A stretch of 64,000 nt of DNA from Hyphomicrobiales bacterium (GCA_027487555.1 JAIYDI010000050.1:105112-169111); one strand, 5' to 3'; counted from the first letter of the stretch, positions 45,848-56,896 are shown. Numbers and translations: made by a program. The notes: a model not told the origin generated them from the letters alone.

Positions 45848-46947
45848 GATGCTGCCGGGGGCGTATCCTCGGGCGCCTTGGGAGGCACGGCGACTGCCGA
45901 CGGGGCCGGCAGCATCTCGACCGGATTGTCCTTGCCGAGCTTTTCCCCGATCGGCGGCTTCGGGCGCGGGGCGCGCTGCTTGAGGCGCTTGATCTTGACG
46001 CGCTTCACCTGCCGGCTGTCGGACTGCAGGATTTCGAACTCGAAACCCTTGATGCCGGTGACAACTTCGCCCTTGGCGGGCACGTGGCCGGCCAGTTCGA
46101 AGACGAGGCCACCGAGTGTATCGACCTCGTCGGCATGCGCGCCGGGATCGAATTCGGGGCCCAGCATGTCGCGCAACTCGGTGAGTTCGGCGCGGGCCGA
46201 GGCGATATAGAGGTTGGAATTGACCTTGCGGATCAGCGCGACATCATCGTCGTGCTCGTCCTCGATCTCACCCACGACGGCCTCGAGCAGATCCTCGATG
46301 GTGACGAGCCCATCGGTGCCGCCATATTCATCGATGACCACCGCCATGTGCACGCGCTTTGCCTGCATCTGCTGCAGCAAATCGCCCACCGGCATGAGCG
46401 GTGGCACGAAGAGCACCTGGCGCAGCAGGTCGAACTTTTCGAGCTTTGAGCGCAGCGGCGGTGACACCAGCTTCACCGGCGAGGCAGCCTCGGGGTCGGT
46501 TACCACCTCGGTGATACGGCGCAGCGCATCCTTCACGTGGATGAAGCCGATGATGTCGTCGAGGCTTTCCTTGAAGACCGGCATGCGCGAATGGCCGACC
46601 TGGCGGAAGCGCGCCACCAGATCGCCCAGCGAATTGGTGACCTCGATGGCTTCGATATCGGCGCGCGGAATCATCACATCCTCGACCCGCTTGTCGGCCA
46701 GATCGAGCACATTCTTCAAGATAACGCGTTCGGATTGCGTGAAATCGGCGGTTTCGCTACTGGCGTCGCTTTCGAGGGCGACCTCGAGATCGTCGCGCAG
46801 CGATACGGTGCGCAGGGCGAGCAGCCCCTTGATGCGCGACCAGATACCCTGCCCCCGCACTGGCGCGGAGGCGGGACTAGAGGGAGGCTCGGCCGCAGGC
46901 TTGCCGTTCGGCTTCTTCGGCGGAGTGGTACTGTCGATGTCGTTCAT
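45844..46947 (-). CDS. CorC/HlyC-family CBS-domain protein
   Basis: 367-residue cytosolic member of the CorC/hemolysin C family. Acid/Pro-rich N-terminus (about 1-35); VEDVMIPRADIEAIEV (about 88-103) begins two CBS domains (about 90-215); the C-terminal CorC_HlyC transporter-associated domain (about 235-320) contains VDTLGGLVFELAGHVP. It lacks the DUF21 membrane part, like E. coli CorC (YbeX), which is encoded in the same position next to ybeY and lnt; E. coli YbeX has been linked to ribosome metabolism and Mg/Co efflux. The tail is Pro/Lys-rich. Confidence 0.9.
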   Translation of the reverse strand: MNDIDSTTPPKKPNGKPAAEPPSSPASAPVRGQGIWSRIKGLLALRTVSLRDDLEVALESDASSETADFTQSERVILKNVLDLADKRVEDVMIPRADIEAIEVTNSLGDLVARFRQVGHSRMPVFKESLDDIIGFIHVKDALRRITEVVTDPEAASPVKLVSPPLRSKLEKFDLLRQVLFVPPLMPVGDLLQQMQAKRVHMAVVIDEYGGTDGLVTIEDLLEAVVGEIEDEHDDDVALIRKVNSNLYIASARAELTELRDMLGPEFDPGAHADEVDTLGGLVFELAGHVPAKGEVVTGIKGFEFEILQSDSRQVKRVKIKRLKQRAPRPKPPIGEKLGKDNPVEMLPAPSAVAVPPKAPEDTPPAAS

Positions 46948-46992
46948 TGCCCAGGCCGCAAAAGCAGCCTCATGTTGATCGGAATGGCAAGT

Positions 46993-47469
46993 TTAGCTGT
47001 CGGCATAGGGATCGGCAATGCCGAGACCGGCCAGTATCTGGGTTTCGAGGCCTTCCATTTGAAGGGCCTCCTCCTCCTCGATGTGGTCATAGCCCAACAG
47101 GTGCAGGAAACCATGAACGACGAGGTGAGTGAAATGCGCCTCGAAGCTGATGCCCATCTCGTCGGCCTCGCGCCGCACCGTCTCCTCGGCGAGGATGATG
47201 TCACCCACCAGCCCCTCGAGGGGGGTGAAGGGTTCGAGCTGCGGGAAGCTCAGCACGTTGGTGGACTTGTCCATCCCCCGCCACTGCTTGTTGAGCCCCT
47301 GCTGCTCGGCATCGTCGGTGAGCACCACCGAGACTTCCGACACCGAGCGGACCTTCGCCTTCGACGCCTTCAGCGCCGAGGCGATGGCTGTATCGGCGCG
47401 TTCCTCAAGCCCATCTGGCCAATTGCCGGCATTGACGGCAAAGGCGACTTCCAGCGGTGCTTTCGCCAT
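46993..47469 (-). CDS. ybeY: Endoribonuclease YbeY
   Basis: Metal-dependent RNase that works in 16S rRNA 3' maturation and 70S quality control. 158 residues with the zinc site HLVVHGFLHLLGYDH (about 115-129, three His) and the conserved Arg of the preceding strand (RGMDKSTNVLSFP, about 63-75). Its start and the phoH stop share one base (TGATG), so translation is coupled. The order phoH-ybeY-corC-lnt is conserved in proteobacteria. Confidence 0.95.
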   Translation of the reverse strand: MAKAPLEVAFAVNAGNWPDGLEERADTAIASALKASKAKVRSVSEVSVVLTDDAEQQGLNKQWRGMDKSTNVLSFPQLEPFTPLEGLVGDIILAEETVRREADEMGISFEAHFTHLVVHGFLHLLGYDHIEEEEALQMEGLETQILAGLGIADPYADS

Positions 47470-48518
47470 CAGGACTTCGGGGCCTCGCGCCCGGCTTCGG
47501 CCGCGTCGAGCCGCCGCTGCGTATCCGCCTCGTAGGCGCGGACGATGCGACCGACGAGCGCGTGGCGCACCACGTCCTTGTCGTTGAAGCGCGACACATG
47601 TACGCCCTCGATGCCATCAAGCAGCTTCACCGCCTCGACGAGGCCGGATTTTTCGCCGCGCGGCAGGTCGACCTGGGTGGGGTCGCCGGTGACGATCATC
47701 TTGGAGTTCTCGCCCAGGCGGGTCAGGAACATCTTCATCTGCATGGACGTGGTGTTCTGCGCCTCGTCGAGGATGACCACGGCATTGGCGAGGGTGCGGC
47801 CGCGCATGAAGGCGAGCGGCGCCACTTCGATGATGCCCGAGGTGATGCAGCGCTCGACATGCTCGGGGCGCATCATGTCGTACAGCGCGTCATAGAGCGG
47901 GCGGAGATAGGGGTCGACCTTTTCCTTCATGTCGCCAGGCAGGAACCCCAGGCGCTCCCCGGCTTCGACGGCCGGGCGGGAGAGAATGATGCGGTTGATG
48001 TCGCCGCGCTCGAGCAGGCTCGCGGCATGGGCCACGGCCAGATAGGTCTTGCCGGTACCGGCCGGGCCGACGCCGAAGATCAGCTCGGCGCGATCCATGG
48101 CGCGCATATAGGCATCCTGCGCGGGGGTGCGTGCCACCACAGTCGCCTTGCGCGTGGCGATCTGCGCCATGCGGACCTTGCCCTTCTTCTCGAGCGTGGG
48201 CAGCACCAGCTGGCTGTCCTCGGTCTGGACCATGCGGATCATCGCATCGACATTGGCGATATCGATCTGCTGGCCTTCTTCGAGCAGGGCATACAGCGAT
48301 TCGAGCACGCGCCGGCCCTGGTCCACTGCGCTGGCGGCGCCGCGCAGCATGACGTGATTGCCGCGCGGGGTGGCCTGCACGGACAAACGCTGCTCGATCA
48401 GGGCGAGGTTCTGGTCGAAGTCGCCGTAAAGCTGGGCGGCGAGGCGGTTGTCTTCGAAAGCGAGTTCAAGCTGGGAGGAAAAGGCGTTGTCGGTCGTTGG
48501 GGACACGTACCTGCTCAA
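47469..48518 (-). CDS. PhoH-like ATPase
   Basis: 349 residues if started at TTG 48518, which I prefer because AAGGAG lies ten bases before it (48529-48534, complement); the ATG at 48563 would overlap the end of miaB and has no such site. P-loop NTPase with Walker A GVGPAGTGKTYLA (near 149), Walker B VVILDEAQNTT (near 247) and MIVTGDPTQVDLP (near 275). N-terminal KH-like region (about 10-100). PhoH proteins are predicted RNA helicase/ATPases that work with YbeY; the N-terminal region agrees. Downstream of miaB. Confidence 0.92.
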   Translation of the reverse strand: MSRYVSPTTDNAFSSQLELAFEDNRLAAQLYGDFDQNLALIEQRLSVQATPRGNHVMLRGAASAVDQGRRVLESLYALLEEGQQIDIANVDAMIRMVQTEDSQLVLPTLEKKGKVRMAQIATRKATVVARTPAQDAYMRAMDRAELIFGVGPAGTGKTYLAVAHAASLLERGDINRIILSRPAVEAGERLGFLPGDMKEKVDPYLRPLYDALYDMMRPEHVERCITSGIIEVAPLAFMRGRTLANAVVILDEAQNTTSMQMKMFLTRLGENSKMIVTGDPTQVDLPRGEKSGLVEAVKLLDGIEGVHVSRFNDKDVVRHALVGRIVRAYEADTQRRLDAAEAGREAPKS

Positions 48519-48546
48519 ATCTCTGGGGCTCCTTGCGGCGGCCCCT

Positions 48547-49974
48547 TCAGGCAGGAACCGCATTGGCTACGGATTGACTTAGGCTAGCAGATTTCAATTC
48601 CGCGTCTGTGACAATCTTGCCAGCCAGGGAATTATTTCCGACGGCCACGATTTCGACCGGGATGATCTGCCCGATGAGGCGGGTCGGGCCTTCCATATGC
48701 ACGGCCTGGAGATAGGGCGAGCGGCCGCCGACCTGGCCGGGATTGCGGCCGGGCTTTTCAATCAGCACCGGCAGGATGCGGCCGACGCAGCTTTGCGCGA
48801 AGTCGCGGGTCTGGCCCATGATCTGTGCATTGAGGCGGGCAAGACGCTCGACCTTCACCGCTTCGGCCACCTGGTTGTCCATGGTGGCGCCGGGGGTACC
48901 GGGGCGGATCGAGTACTTGAAGGTGAAGGCGGAGGCGTAGCCGGTAAGGCGGGCGATTTCGAGAGTTTGCTCGAAATCCGCATCCGTCTCACCGGGGAAG
49001 CCGACGATGAAATCGCCCGAGAGCGCCATGTCCGGGCGCGCGGCCTTGATGCGCTCGATGACCGCGAGATACTCGGCGGTGGTGTGGCGGCGGTTCATCG
49101 CCTTGAGGATGCGATCGGAGCCCGACTGCACCGGCAAGTGCAGATAGGGCATGAGGGCATCGAGATCGCGATGGGCGGCGATCAGCTCCTCGCTCATGTC
49201 GAGCGGATGCGAGGTGGTATAGCGGATGCGGGCGATGCCGGGGATTTCGGCGAGGCGATAGCAAAGTTCGCCGAGGCCCACGGTGCGGCCCGCCTTGTCG
49301 AGCCCGTGATAGGCGTTGACGTTCTGGCCGAGCAGGGTGAGTTCGCGCACGCCGCCATCGGCGAGGCTGCGGGCTTCCGACAGCACCTGTTCGAGCGGCC
49401 GGCTCGTCTCGGCGCCGCGGGTATAGGGCACGACGCAGAAGGAGCAGAACTTGTCGCAGCCTTCCTGCACGGTGAGGAAGGCGGTGAGCCCGCGCGCGAG
49501 GGTGACTTCCCTCTTTGCGGCCGGCAGGTGGGCGAACTTGTCCTCGGTAGGGAATTCGGTCTCGACCACCTGGCTGCCATTATGGGCGCGGGTGAGCAAT
49601 TCGGGCAGGCGGTGATAGCTCTGCGGGCCGAAGACCAGATTTACCGCGGGCTGGCGGCGGACGATCTCCTCGCCCTCGGCCTGCGCGACGCAGCCGGCGA
49701 CGCCGATCATCAGGTCGGAGCCCTCGGCGCGGCGGAGATCGCGCATTTCCTTGAGGCGGCCAAGCTCGGAGAACACCTTCTCCGAGGCCTTCTCGCGGAT
49801 ATGGCAGGTATTGAGCACGACGAGATCGGCATCTTCGGCCGATTGCACCGGCTCATAGGCGTGCGGCGCCAGCGCATCCGCCATGCGGTCGCTGTCATAG
49901 ACGTTCATCTGGCACCCGTAGGTCTTGATGAACAGCTTTTTCGGGCGGGCCTCAGTCTGGGTCTCGTCGCTCAT
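48547..49974 (-). CDS. miaB: tRNA-2-methylthio-N6-dimethylallyladenosine(37) synthase
   Basis: Radical-SAM methylthiotransferase modifying i6A37 in tRNAs. 475 residues from ATG 49974 (GGAG about six bases upstream). Cys21 (TYGCQMN), Cys in NTCHIREKA (near 57) and [11 protein letters not shown] (near 91) hold the second Fe-S cluster; the radical SAM cluster is in [17 protein letters not shown] (near 165-181). A TRAM domain closes the protein (about 385-450). It precedes phoH; YgfZ, which supports MiaB in other bacteria, is encoded at 32522-33352. Confidence 0.96.
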   Translation of the reverse strand: MSDETQTEARPKKLFIKTYGCQMNVYDSDRMADALAPHAYEPVQSAEDADLVVLNTCHIREKASEKVFSELGRLKEMRDLRRAEGSDLMIGVAGCVAQAEGEEIVRRQPAVNLVFGPQSYHRLPELLTRAHNGSQVVETEFPTEDKFAHLPAAKREVTLARGLTAFLTVQEGCDKFCSFCVVPYTRGAETSRPLEQVLSEARSLADGGVRELTLLGQNVNAYHGLDKAGRTVGLGELCYRLAEIPGIARIRYTTSHPLDMSEELIAAHRDLDALMPYLHLPVQSGSDRILKAMNRRHTTAEYLAVIERIKAARPDMALSGDFIVGFPGETDADFEQTLEIARLTGYASAFTFKYSIRPGTPGATMDNQVAEAVKVERLARLNAQIMGQTRDFAQSCVGRILPVLIEKPGRNPGQVGGRSPYLQAVHMEGPTRLIGQIIPVEIVAVGNNSLAGKIVTDAELKSASLSQSVANAVPA

Positions 49975-50016
49975 GCCGGCTCCATACACCCTTAACACCC
50001 CTGAGAAAAGTGAAAC

Positions 50017-50045
50017 GGACCTCCGCGCGCCATGCCCGGAGGTCC
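50017..50045 (-). terminator. Intrinsic terminator after nfuA
   Basis: GGACCTCCG (50017-50025) and CGGAGGTCC (50037-50045) form a perfect 9-base stem with an 11-base loop, followed on the minus strand by GTTTCACTTTT. It lies 29 bases after the nfuA stop and separates nfuA from miaB. Confidence 0.8.
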
Positions 50046-50073
50046 CAAAAGTGCCACACCGATGAACGGCGAA

Positions 50074-50631
50074 TCACACCTGCTGAACGGCCTCGACGCC
50101 CGGCACGAAATGCCTGAGCAGATTCTCGATACCGCTCTTGAGGGTGGCCGTCGACGAGGGGCAGCCCGAGCAGGCGCCCTGCATATGGAGGTAGACCGTG
50201 CCTTCGCGGAAACCCTTGAAGGTGATGTCGCCGCCATCCATCGCCACGGCGGGACGCACGCGGGTGGCGAGCAGTTCCTTGATCACCTCGACCGTTTCGG
50301 TGTCGGTTTCCTCGTAGAACTCGTCACCGGTATCGACCTCGGCGGCGCCCTCGGCGATCACCGGCTTGCCGGAGAGGAAGTGCTCCATGATCACGCCGAG
50401 AATGGCCGGCTTGATGTGGCTCCACTCGGCATCGTCCTTGGTGACGGAGATGAAGTCGGAGCCCAGGAACACCCCCTCGACGCCCGGTACGTCGAACAGC
50501 GCGCTCGCCAATGGCGAAATCGTTGCCGCGTCCGGGGTGCGGAAGTCGCGTGGCTCGCCCGTGACCACGTCACGGCCGGGCAGGAATTTCAGGGTCGCGG
50601 GGTTGGGCGTACCCTCGGTCTGGATAAACAT
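50074..50631 (-). CDS. NifU-family Fe-S carrier protein (NfuA-like)
   Basis: 185 residues. N-terminal Nfu_N domain (MFIQTEGTPNPATLKFLPG at 1-19) and C-terminal NifU-like domain with the cluster-binding CSGC in MQGACSGCPSS (near 148-158). The protein binds a [4Fe-4S] cluster and passes it to target enzymes. The two-domain form without SufA-like part is common in alphaproteobacteria and mitochondria (NFU1). It has its own terminator and likely its own promoter in the 69-base gap to the usp gene. Confidence 0.93.
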   Translation of the reverse strand: MFIQTEGTPNPATLKFLPGRDVVTGEPRDFRTPDAATISPLASALFDVPGVEGVFLGSDFISVTKDDAEWSHIKPAILGVIMEHFLSGKPVIAEGAAEVDTGDEFYEETDTETVEVIKELLATRVRPAVAMDGGDITFKGFREGTVYLHMQGACSGCPSSTATLKSGIENLLRHFVPGVEAVQQV

Positions 50632-50700
50632 GAGTGTGATGCTCGCCTTAGATTGGTTTTAAGTATGCGCTTCGGCGGCAAGTCGCAAGGGGTGGGGCGG

Positions 50701-51186
50701 TCAAGTGGCCGCGATGATCTCGGCTTCGCTCATCGAGCCCGGCACGATGGTGACGATGACCGGCAGCGTGCCGGCGCCGGTGCGGGCGACGAAATCGGTA
50801 ATGAGCGTGCCCGGCGCTTCCTTGGACGTGGAGGCGGCGAGGACGAGGATGCCGATGGCCGCATCTTCGGCGATGACCGCTTCCACCGCCTCGCGCAGGT
50901 GCCCTTCGCGAATGGCGGTCTCGAGGCGGATATCGCCGAGATCAGCGAGCCGGGCGCGTGCGGCATCGAGCACTTGCTCGGCGGCTTCGCGGGCTTCGGC
51001 GCGCATCACATCCTCGACGCCGAGGAACTGGCCGAAATCCTGTGTCTCGATGACGGTCAGCAGCTTGAGCGTGCCGCCGGTGCGGCGAACGCGATAGCCG
51101 GCAAAGATGGCGGCGCGGATGGCGTCCTTGCTGCCATCGAGCACGACGAGGAACTTCCGGCGGTAGTCGGCCAGCGCTTCACCCAT
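50701..51186 (-). CDS. Universal stress protein (UspA family)
   Basis: 161 residues from ATG 51186. The Usp fold begins KFLVVLDGSKDAIRAAIFAG (about 11-30) and ends with FVARTGAGTLPVIVTIVPG; the usual ATP-binding G-x2-G-x9-G(S/T) is replaced by ASTSKEAPGTLITDFVAR, so nucleotide binding is uncertain. The family is induced in stress and is of varied function. In rhizobia this gene lies between trpS and nfuA, as here; 84 bases after the trpS stop. Confidence 0.88.
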   Translation of the reverse strand: MGEALADYRRKFLVVLDGSKDAIRAAIFAGYRVRRTGGTLKLLTVIETQDFGQFLGVEDVMRAEAREAAEQVLDAARARLADLGDIRLETAIREGHLREAVEAVIAEDAAIGILVLAASTSKEAPGTLITDFVARTGAGTLPVIVTIVPGSMSEAEIIAAT

Positions 51187-51270
51187 TGCCTCAACCCCCA
51201 AAGGGACCGACCCGCGCCATTGTCTGCGACAAAGCACGGGGCGTCCAGTATCGCCGATAAGGCGCGACGA

Positions 51271-52314
51271 TCAGCGGACGAAGCCGACGATCCGGCGGAT
51301 TTCGTCCATATGCGGGGCGGCGATGGCGCGGGCACGCTCGGCGCCATCGCGCAGGATGCGATCCATTTCGCCGCGGTCGCCGACGAGCCGCTTCATCTCC
51401 TCGGCGACGGGCGAGAGCACGGCGACGGCGAGATCGGCGAGGGCCGGCTTGAACCGGCCCCAGCCCGAGCCCCCGAATTCGCCGAGGACGTCATCGACCG
51501 ATTTGTCGCAAAGCGCGGCGTAGATGGCGACGAGGTTCTCGGCTTCCGGGCGGTTCTCCAGCCCCTTGGCTTCCGTCGGCAGCATTTCGGGATCGGTGGT
51601 GGCGCGCTTGATCTTCTTCGAAATCGTGTCGGCATCGTCCATCATGTAGATGGTCGACATGTCGGACGCGTCCGACTTCGACATCTTCTTCTTGCCGTCC
51701 TTCAAGGACATGACGCGGGTCGCCGGGCCGGTCGAGAGCGTGTCGGTCAGGGGGAAATAGTCTTCCTCGAAGCCCAGGCTTTCGATCTGCTTGCGGAAAT
51801 CGTGGTTGAATTTCTTCGCGATATCGCGCGTGAGCTCCAGATGCTGGCGCTGGTCGTCGCCCACCGGCACGCCGGTCGACTTGTAGAGCAGGATATCGGC
51901 GGCCATCAGCGAGGGATAGGCGAAGAGCCCGAGCGACACCGCCTCGGAGTTTTCGCCGCCTTCGGCACCGGCCTTGTCCTTGAACTGCGTCATGCGGGTC
52001 ATCCAGCCGACACGGGCAACGCAGTTGAAGATCCAGCCGAGCTCGGCATGCTCGACGACCTGCGACTGGTTGAAAATGATGGATTTTTTCGGATCGAGTC
52101 CGGCCGCGATATAGGCGGCGGCGATCTCGTAGGTCCAGCGCCTGAGGTCCTCGGGGTCCTGCCAGACAGTGATGGCGTGCATATCGACGACGCAATAGAT
52201 CGTCTCATGCGTCTGTTGCAGCGGCACGAAGCGCCGGATGGCGCCGAGATAGTTGCCGAGGTGCAGGTCGCCGGACGGCTTGATGCCGGAAAACACGCGC
52301 GGAACGAAGGCCAT
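51271..52314 (-). CDS. trpS: Tryptophanyl-tRNA synthetase
   Basis: Class I aminoacyl-tRNA synthetase that charges tRNA-Trp. 347 residues. The HIGH-type motif is in [17 protein letters not shown] (about 9-25), where HLGN stands for [19 protein letters not shown] is the next block and [18 protein letters not shown] (near 210-227) the KMSKS loop. Tandem with murJ upstream (76 bases) and usp downstream. Confidence 0.97.
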   Translation of the reverse strand: MAFVPRVFSGIKPSGDLHLGNYLGAIRRFVPLQQTHETIYCVVDMHAITVWQDPEDLRRWTYEIAAAYIAAGLDPKKSIIFNQSQVVEHAELGWIFNCVARVGWMTRMTQFKDKAGAEGGENSEAVSLGLFAYPSLMAADILLYKSTGVPVGDDQRQHLELTRDIAKKFNHDFRKQIESLGFEEDYFPLTDTLSTGPATRVMSLKDGKKKMSKSDASDMSTIYMMDDADTISKKIKRATTDPEMLPTEAKGLENRPEAENLVAIYAALCDKSVDDVLGEFGGSGWGRFKPALADLAVAVLSPVAEEMKRLVGDRGEMDRILRDGAERARAIAAPHMDEIRRIVGFVR

Positions 52315-52390
52315 ATCGCAATTCCCTCTTGAGGCAGGGGCTTATCGCGCAAAGCCGGGGCAAAGGGCAAGCCTCTCCCCGCCCCTCCGA

Positions 52391-53953
52391 TCAGGTCTTG
52401 CGGCGCCTGAAGCGCCGGACGAGACCGCCGAGCTTCTGCACCCCGGTCAGATGGATGATGGCGAAGTAGAGCCCGGCCCCCAATACGCACAGCCCGAACA
52501 GGGCCAGCGCCTGCAGCGCGAAATTGTAACGCGGCGCAAAGACCGGCCCGAGCCAGACGACACCGAGCCAGAGGGTGAGCGCCATCACCAGCGTCGCCAG
52601 CGCAATGAGCCCCTGCTGCCGCCACTCGCTCGCGTTGATGGCGAAGTGGCCACGCCGGGCAAGGAACCAGCCCAGCATCAGCACATTCACCCAGGCCGAG
52701 ATCGAGGTGGCAAGCGCGATGCCGGTATGCCTGAGCGCCTCGAACATCCACAGCGAGCCCAAGACATTCACCACGAGGGAAATGCCGGCTAGGATGGTGG
52801 GCGTCCGCGTATCCTGGCGAGAGAAGAAGCCCGGCTGCAGCACGCGGATGAGCACGAAGGCCGGGACGCCGACCGCGAAGGCAATCAGCGCCTCGGAGAC
52901 ATGCACGGAATCCTCAGGCCCGAATGCGCCGCGCTCGAACAGCACGCGGACCACCGGCAGGGCTAGGGCGATGAGCGCACCGGCGGCGGGCATCGAGAGC
53001 AGCATGGAGATGAGGAGCGACTGGCTCTGGCTCGTGCGCGCCTCGACATCCCGCCCGGCGCTGAGGTGCCGGCTGAGTTCGGGCAGGAGGACCGTGCCTA
53101 TGGCGATGCCGATGATGCCGAGCGGCAATTGGTAGAGCCGATCGGCATTGTAGATGATCGACATGACCTCGTCGGCGCCGGAGGCAATGACAGTGCCAAC
53201 GAAGATATTGATCTGCGTGATGCCGCCGGCGGCAATCGCCGGCACGGCGAGGAGCCAGAAACGGCGCACGGCCGGATCGAATCTGGGCCAGCGAATCCTC
53301 GGCAGGACGCCGGCGCGGCGGATGGCGAGATAGACCAGCAGCAGTTGCGCCACGCCGCCCATAAGCGTGGCAATCGCCACCCAGAAGACGGTTTCCCGGG
53401 CCTCCAGCGTCAGAATCGCCAGCGGGATCAAGGCGGAAATGTTGACAAGATTGAGCAGGATGGGCGCGAAGGCCGACGCAACGAACCGCCCCAGGGAATT
53501 GAGGATCGCCGCATAGGCCGCCATCAGCGACATGCAGGCGAGATAGGGAAACATGATGCGGGTGAGAAAGACCGTGAGCGCGAACTTTTCCGGATCATCG
53601 ACAAAGCCCGGCACGAACACGGTCATGATCGGCTCGGCGAAGATCTCGACGAGGATGGTGACGACGAGAATAACCGCGACGAGCCAGCTCATGATGCGGG
53701 AGGCGAGCTCCCTCGCGCCCTCGATGCCCTCTTTTTCGAGCGCACCCGAGAACATCGGCACGAAGGCGGTGTTGAACGCGCCCTCGGCAAAAAGCCGGCG
53801 GAACAGGTTGGGGAAGCGGAAGGCGGCGTTGAAGGCGTCCGAGATGGGCGAGATGCCGAGCACGGCAGCCATGAGGGCGTCGCGCACGAAACCGAAGATG
53901 CGGCTGACCAGGGTCAGCGCTCCGACCGACATGAAGTTGCGATAAAGGCTCAT
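52391..53953 (-). CDS. murJ: Lipid II flippase MurJ
   Basis: Moves the peptidoglycan precursor lipid II across the inner membrane. 520 residues with about 14 membrane helices. The N-terminus LTLVSRIFGFVRDALMAAVLG (about 14-34) and AFRFPNLFRRLFAEGAFNTAFVP (about 45-67, including conserved Arg residues) are the family signatures. It lies after glnD and before trpS, the order seen in rhizobia. Two family A palindromes stand between it and glnD. Confidence 0.96.
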   Translation of the reverse strand: MSLYRNFMSVGALTLVSRIFGFVRDALMAAVLGISPISDAFNAAFRFPNLFRRLFAEGAFNTAFVPMFSGALEKEGIEGARELASRIMSWLVAVILVVTILVEIFAEPIMTVFVPGFVDDPEKFALTVFLTRIMFPYLACMSLMAAYAAILNSLGRFVASAFAPILLNLVNISALIPLAILTLEARETVFWVAIATLMGGVAQLLLVYLAIRRAGVLPRIRWPRFDPAVRRFWLLAVPAIAAGGITQINIFVGTVIASGADEVMSIIYNADRLYQLPLGIIGIAIGTVLLPELSRHLSAGRDVEARTSQSQSLLISMLLSMPAAGALIALALPVVRVLFERGAFGPEDSVHVSEALIAFAVGVPAFVLIRVLQPGFFSRQDTRTPTILAGISLVVNVLGSLWMFEALRHTGIALATSISAWVNVLMLGWFLARRGHFAINASEWRQQGLIALATLVMALTLWLGVVWLGPVFAPRYNFALQALALFGLCVLGAGLYFAIIHLTGVQKLGGLVRRFRRRKT

Positions 53954-53963
53954 GCAGCGAAAC

Positions 53964-53998
53964 CGCCCTCGTGGTTCGACAGGCTCACCATGAGGGCG
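53964..53998. repeat. Palindromic repeat family A, copy 4
   Basis: CGCCCTC and GAGGGCG are the outer arms of a 35-base palindrome with the core TTCGACAGGCTCA. Positions 53971-53995 are the exact inverse of 9050-9074. It lies just upstream of murJ. Confidence 0.8.
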
Positions 53999-54025
53999 AC
54001 CGGATTGCGCCCCGCGTGCAGACGC

Positions 54026-54062
54026 CGAACCTCATCCTGAGCGTGTCGAACGGCCAGGTTCG
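54026..54062. repeat. Palindromic repeat family A, copy 5 (variant)
   Basis: CGAACCT (54026-54032) and AGGTTCG (54056-54062) enclose CATCCTGAGCGTGTCGAACG, a variant of the family core read from the other strand. It directly follows copy 4 with 27 bases between, making a paired palindrome in the gap downstream of glnD. Confidence 0.7.
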
Positions 54063-54076
54063 GAGGCGAGCCGAGC

Positions 54077-56896
54077 TCACCCATTGGCGACTTTCTTGTC
54101 CTCGGGCTTCTTGTCGTCGACGCCGGGCTTCTGGAACACCTCGAGCAAGGCGTCGTGGATCTTCTTCTGCCGCTGGCGCGACTCGATCTTGTGGCCGGTG
54201 AGGTCGGTCACATAGAAGACGTCGACGGCCTTTTCGCCATAGGTGCCGATATGGGCCGAGCCGATGGTGAGGTTGAGGTCCGAGATCGCCCGGGTCAGCT
54301 GGTGCAACAGCCCGATGCGATCGAGCCCCATCACCTCGATGACGGTGAATTTTTCCGAGATGCCGTTCGACACCGTGACCTGCGAGGGCAGGGAGAAGGG
54401 CCTCAGCCGCTTGTTGTGGCGGCTTTCCTTGCCCAAATCGATCAACACCTGCCGCTTGCCCTGCAAGAGCTGCTTCACGGTATCGATGATGCGGGTGGCG
54501 CGGACTTTCTCGTCCTCGTCGGAGGGGAAGGAGCGGCGCAGCCGGAAGGTATCGATGGCGCGGCCATCGCGGGTGCCGAAGATCTGCGCACCGATGATCG
54601 AGGCGTCGCACATGGTGCAGGCCCCCGCGATGAGCGACAAGAGGCGCGGGTGGTCGGGGGTGTAGAAGGAGACTTCGGTGATCGACTCGAAGCTCTTCAC
54701 CCGGATCGAGCCCGAGAACATCTGCCCGGCCTCGTCGGCGGCGCGGATCATGCGGGCGTGCTCGACCTGAAGTTCCGGCTCGGCGCGCAGCCAATAGTGA
54801 TCGTAATGGCGGCCGATATAGGTTTCGAGCTGATCGCCGGGCCAGGCCGCGAGCGCACCGCGCAAAACGTGCTTGGCCGCTTCGATACGATCGCGCTGGG
54901 TGACCTGCGAATGCCCGCCCGAGAGCAGGGGCTCGGTCGCGTAGTAGAGGGCGCGCAGGAGCGAACCCTTCCACCCGGTCCACACGCCGGGACCGACCGC
55001 GCGGATATCGCAGGCGGTGAGGATCATGAGCAGCGCCAGCCGCTGCGGCGACTGCACGATATCGGCGAAGGACTTGGCGGTTTCCGGGTCCTGGATATCG
55101 CGGCTCTGCGCCACCTCGCTCATCAGGAGGTGATATTCGATGAGCCAGGCGACGGTATCGGTTTCAGCCGCGTCGAGCCCGAGGCGCGGGCAGAACTTCC
55201 GCGCGATACGGGCGCCGGCGATGGAGTGATCTTCCGGCCGACCCTTGGCGATATCGTGAAGGAACAGCGCCACATAGAGCAGCCGCGTGTCGTTCAGATG
55301 CGGCAGCAGCTCGTGCGTAAGCGGCAGCTCGTTGCGCAGGCCGCCATTGGCGATATCGCCCATGACACCGACCGCGCGGATCAGGTGCTCGTCCACCGTG
55401 TAGTGGTGGTACATGTTGAACTGCATGAGCGCGACGATCTTGCCGAACTCGGGCACGAATTTGCCGAGCACGCCGGACTCGTTCATCTGGCGCAGTATGC
55501 GCTCGACATAGGTCGGCGCCGTCAGGATTTCGAGGAACCAGCGGTTCGCCTGCTTGTCGTTGCGCAGATCGGCAGTGATCAGCCTGAGCGAGCGGCGGAT
55601 GGCCTTGATGGCATCGGGATGCAGATGCAGGTCGCGCTGGCCGGCGAGCATGAAGCCCTTGATCAGGTTGCGCGGTTCCTTCTCGAAGGCATCGGGGGCA
55701 GCGATGTTGAGGCGGCCGGAATCGACGACGAAATCACTTTCGCCCTTGATGGCCACCTTGCCGCGCCGGAACGGCGCCAGCACCCGGCCGACCATATCGA
55801 GCGGCTTGGCATGATCGAACTCGAGCGAGGCGCAGAAGATGCGGGTCAGATCACCGACATCCTTGGCCACGAGGAAATAGCGCTTCATGAAGCGCTCGAC
55901 AGCGAGCATGCCGGCGCGGCCGGCAAAGCCCAAACGCGCCGCAAGATCGGGCTGTACGTCGAAAGTCAGCCGTTCCTCGGCGCGGCCGGTGAGAAAATGC
56001 AGATTGCAGCGGATGGCCCAGAGGAAATCCTCGGCGCGGTGGAACAGCCGGTATTCCTCGGCCGAAAGCACGCCCTTTTCGACGAGCTCGGCGCTGGTGC
56101 GCACGCGGTAGAAGTACTTGCCGATCCAGAACAGGGTCTGCAGGTCGCGCAGGCCGCCCTTGCCGTCCTTGATGTTGGGCTCGACGACGTAGCGCGTATT
56201 GCCCATCTGCCGATGGCGCTCGTCGCGCTCGGCAAGCTTGGCGGCGATGAATTCGGGACCGGTGCGGGGCATGACCTCCTGCTCGAAGCGGGTCTGCAGC
56301 TCGCTGAAGAGCTTCTTGTCGCCGATCAGGTAGCGGGCCTCGAGGGTGGCGGTGCGCACCGTCATGTCGGAGCGGGCCATGCGGATGCAGTCATCCACCG
56401 AGCGGACGGCATGGCCGACCTTCTGGCCCAGATCCCACAGCATGTAGAGGATATATTCGGTGACCTGCTCGCCCCAGGGCGTCTGCTTGTAGGGCAGGAT
56501 GAACAGCAGATCGATATCGGAGCCCGGCGCCAGCGTGCCGCGCCCATAGCCGCCGACGGCTGCCACGGAGATCATCTCGGCGCCCGAAGGATTATCGACC
56601 GGATAGACGTGGCGGATGGCGAAGGCGTGGATCGCCTTGATGATTTCGTCCTCGGCGGCGCTAAGGTTCATGGCGCAGCGGAAACCGCGCCCGCCCGAAG
56701 CCATGAGATCGGCCTCGGCACCCTTGCGCGCATCGGCCAGAGTCTGACGCAGCAGCGCAAGCACCTGGGCCCGGCTCGATGCGGCCTTGGGATCGGCCGT
56801 GCCGATCACGTCGCGCAGCCGCTCGAGGATCTGCTCGGCGGCGACCAGCTGGAAAACCGGTTTTCGGGGACGGGTGTCAGTTTCGACGAGTTGCAT
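54077..56896 (-). CDS. glnD: [Protein-PII] uridylyltransferase/uridylyl-removing enzyme
   Basis: Nitrogen sensor that uridylylates PII when glutamine is low and removes UMP when it is high. 939 residues. Nucleotidyltransferase site [18 protein letters not shown] (about 113-130), PII-UTase helical domain with [18 protein letters not shown] (about 243-260), HD domain with [15 protein letters not shown] (near 545-559), and two ACT domains (from about 728 and 845) for glutamine sensing. The start overlaps the end of mutS by 20 bases. The C-terminus is Lys/Asp-rich. Confidence 0.97.
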   Translation of the reverse strand: MQLVETDTRPRKPVFQLVAAEQILERLRDVIGTADPKAASSRAQVLALLRQTLADARKGAEADLMASGGRGFRCAMNLSAAEDEIIKAIHAFAIRHVYPVDNPSGAEMISVAAVGGYGRGTLAPGSDIDLLFILPYKQTPWGEQVTEYILYMLWDLGQKVGHAVRSVDDCIRMARSDMTVRTATLEARYLIGDKKLFSELQTRFEQEVMPRTGPEFIAAKLAERDERHRQMGNTRYVVEPNIKDGKGGLRDLQTLFWIGKYFYRVRTSAELVEKGVLSAEEYRLFHRAEDFLWAIRCNLHFLTGRAEERLTFDVQPDLAARLGFAGRAGMLAVERFMKRYFLVAKDVGDLTRIFCASLEFDHAKPLDMVGRVLAPFRRGKVAIKGESDFVVDSGRLNIAAPDAFEKEPRNLIKGFMLAGQRDLHLHPDAIKAIRRSLRLITADLRNDKQANRWFLEILTAPTYVERILRQMNESGVLGKFVPEFGKIVALMQFNMYHHYTVDEHLIRAVGVMGDIANGGLRNELPLTHELLPHLNDTRLLYVALFLHDIAKGRPEDHSIAGARIARKFCPRLGLDAAETDTVAWLIEYHLLMSEVAQSRDIQDPETAKSFADIVQSPQRLALLMILTACDIRAVGPGVWTGWKGSLLRALYYATEPLLSGGHSQVTQRDRIEAAKHVLRGALAAWPGDQLETYIGRHYDHYWLRAEPELQVEHARMIRAADEAGQMFSGSIRVKSFESITEVSFYTPDHPRLLSLIAGACTMCDASIIGAQIFGTRDGRAIDTFRLRRSFPSDEDEKVRATRIIDTVKQLLQGKRQVLIDLGKESRHNKRLRPFSLPSQVTVSNGISEKFTVIEVMGLDRIGLLHQLTRAISDLNLTIGSAHIGTYGEKAVDVFYVTDLTGHKIESRQRQKKIHDALLEVFQKPGVDDKKPEDKKVANG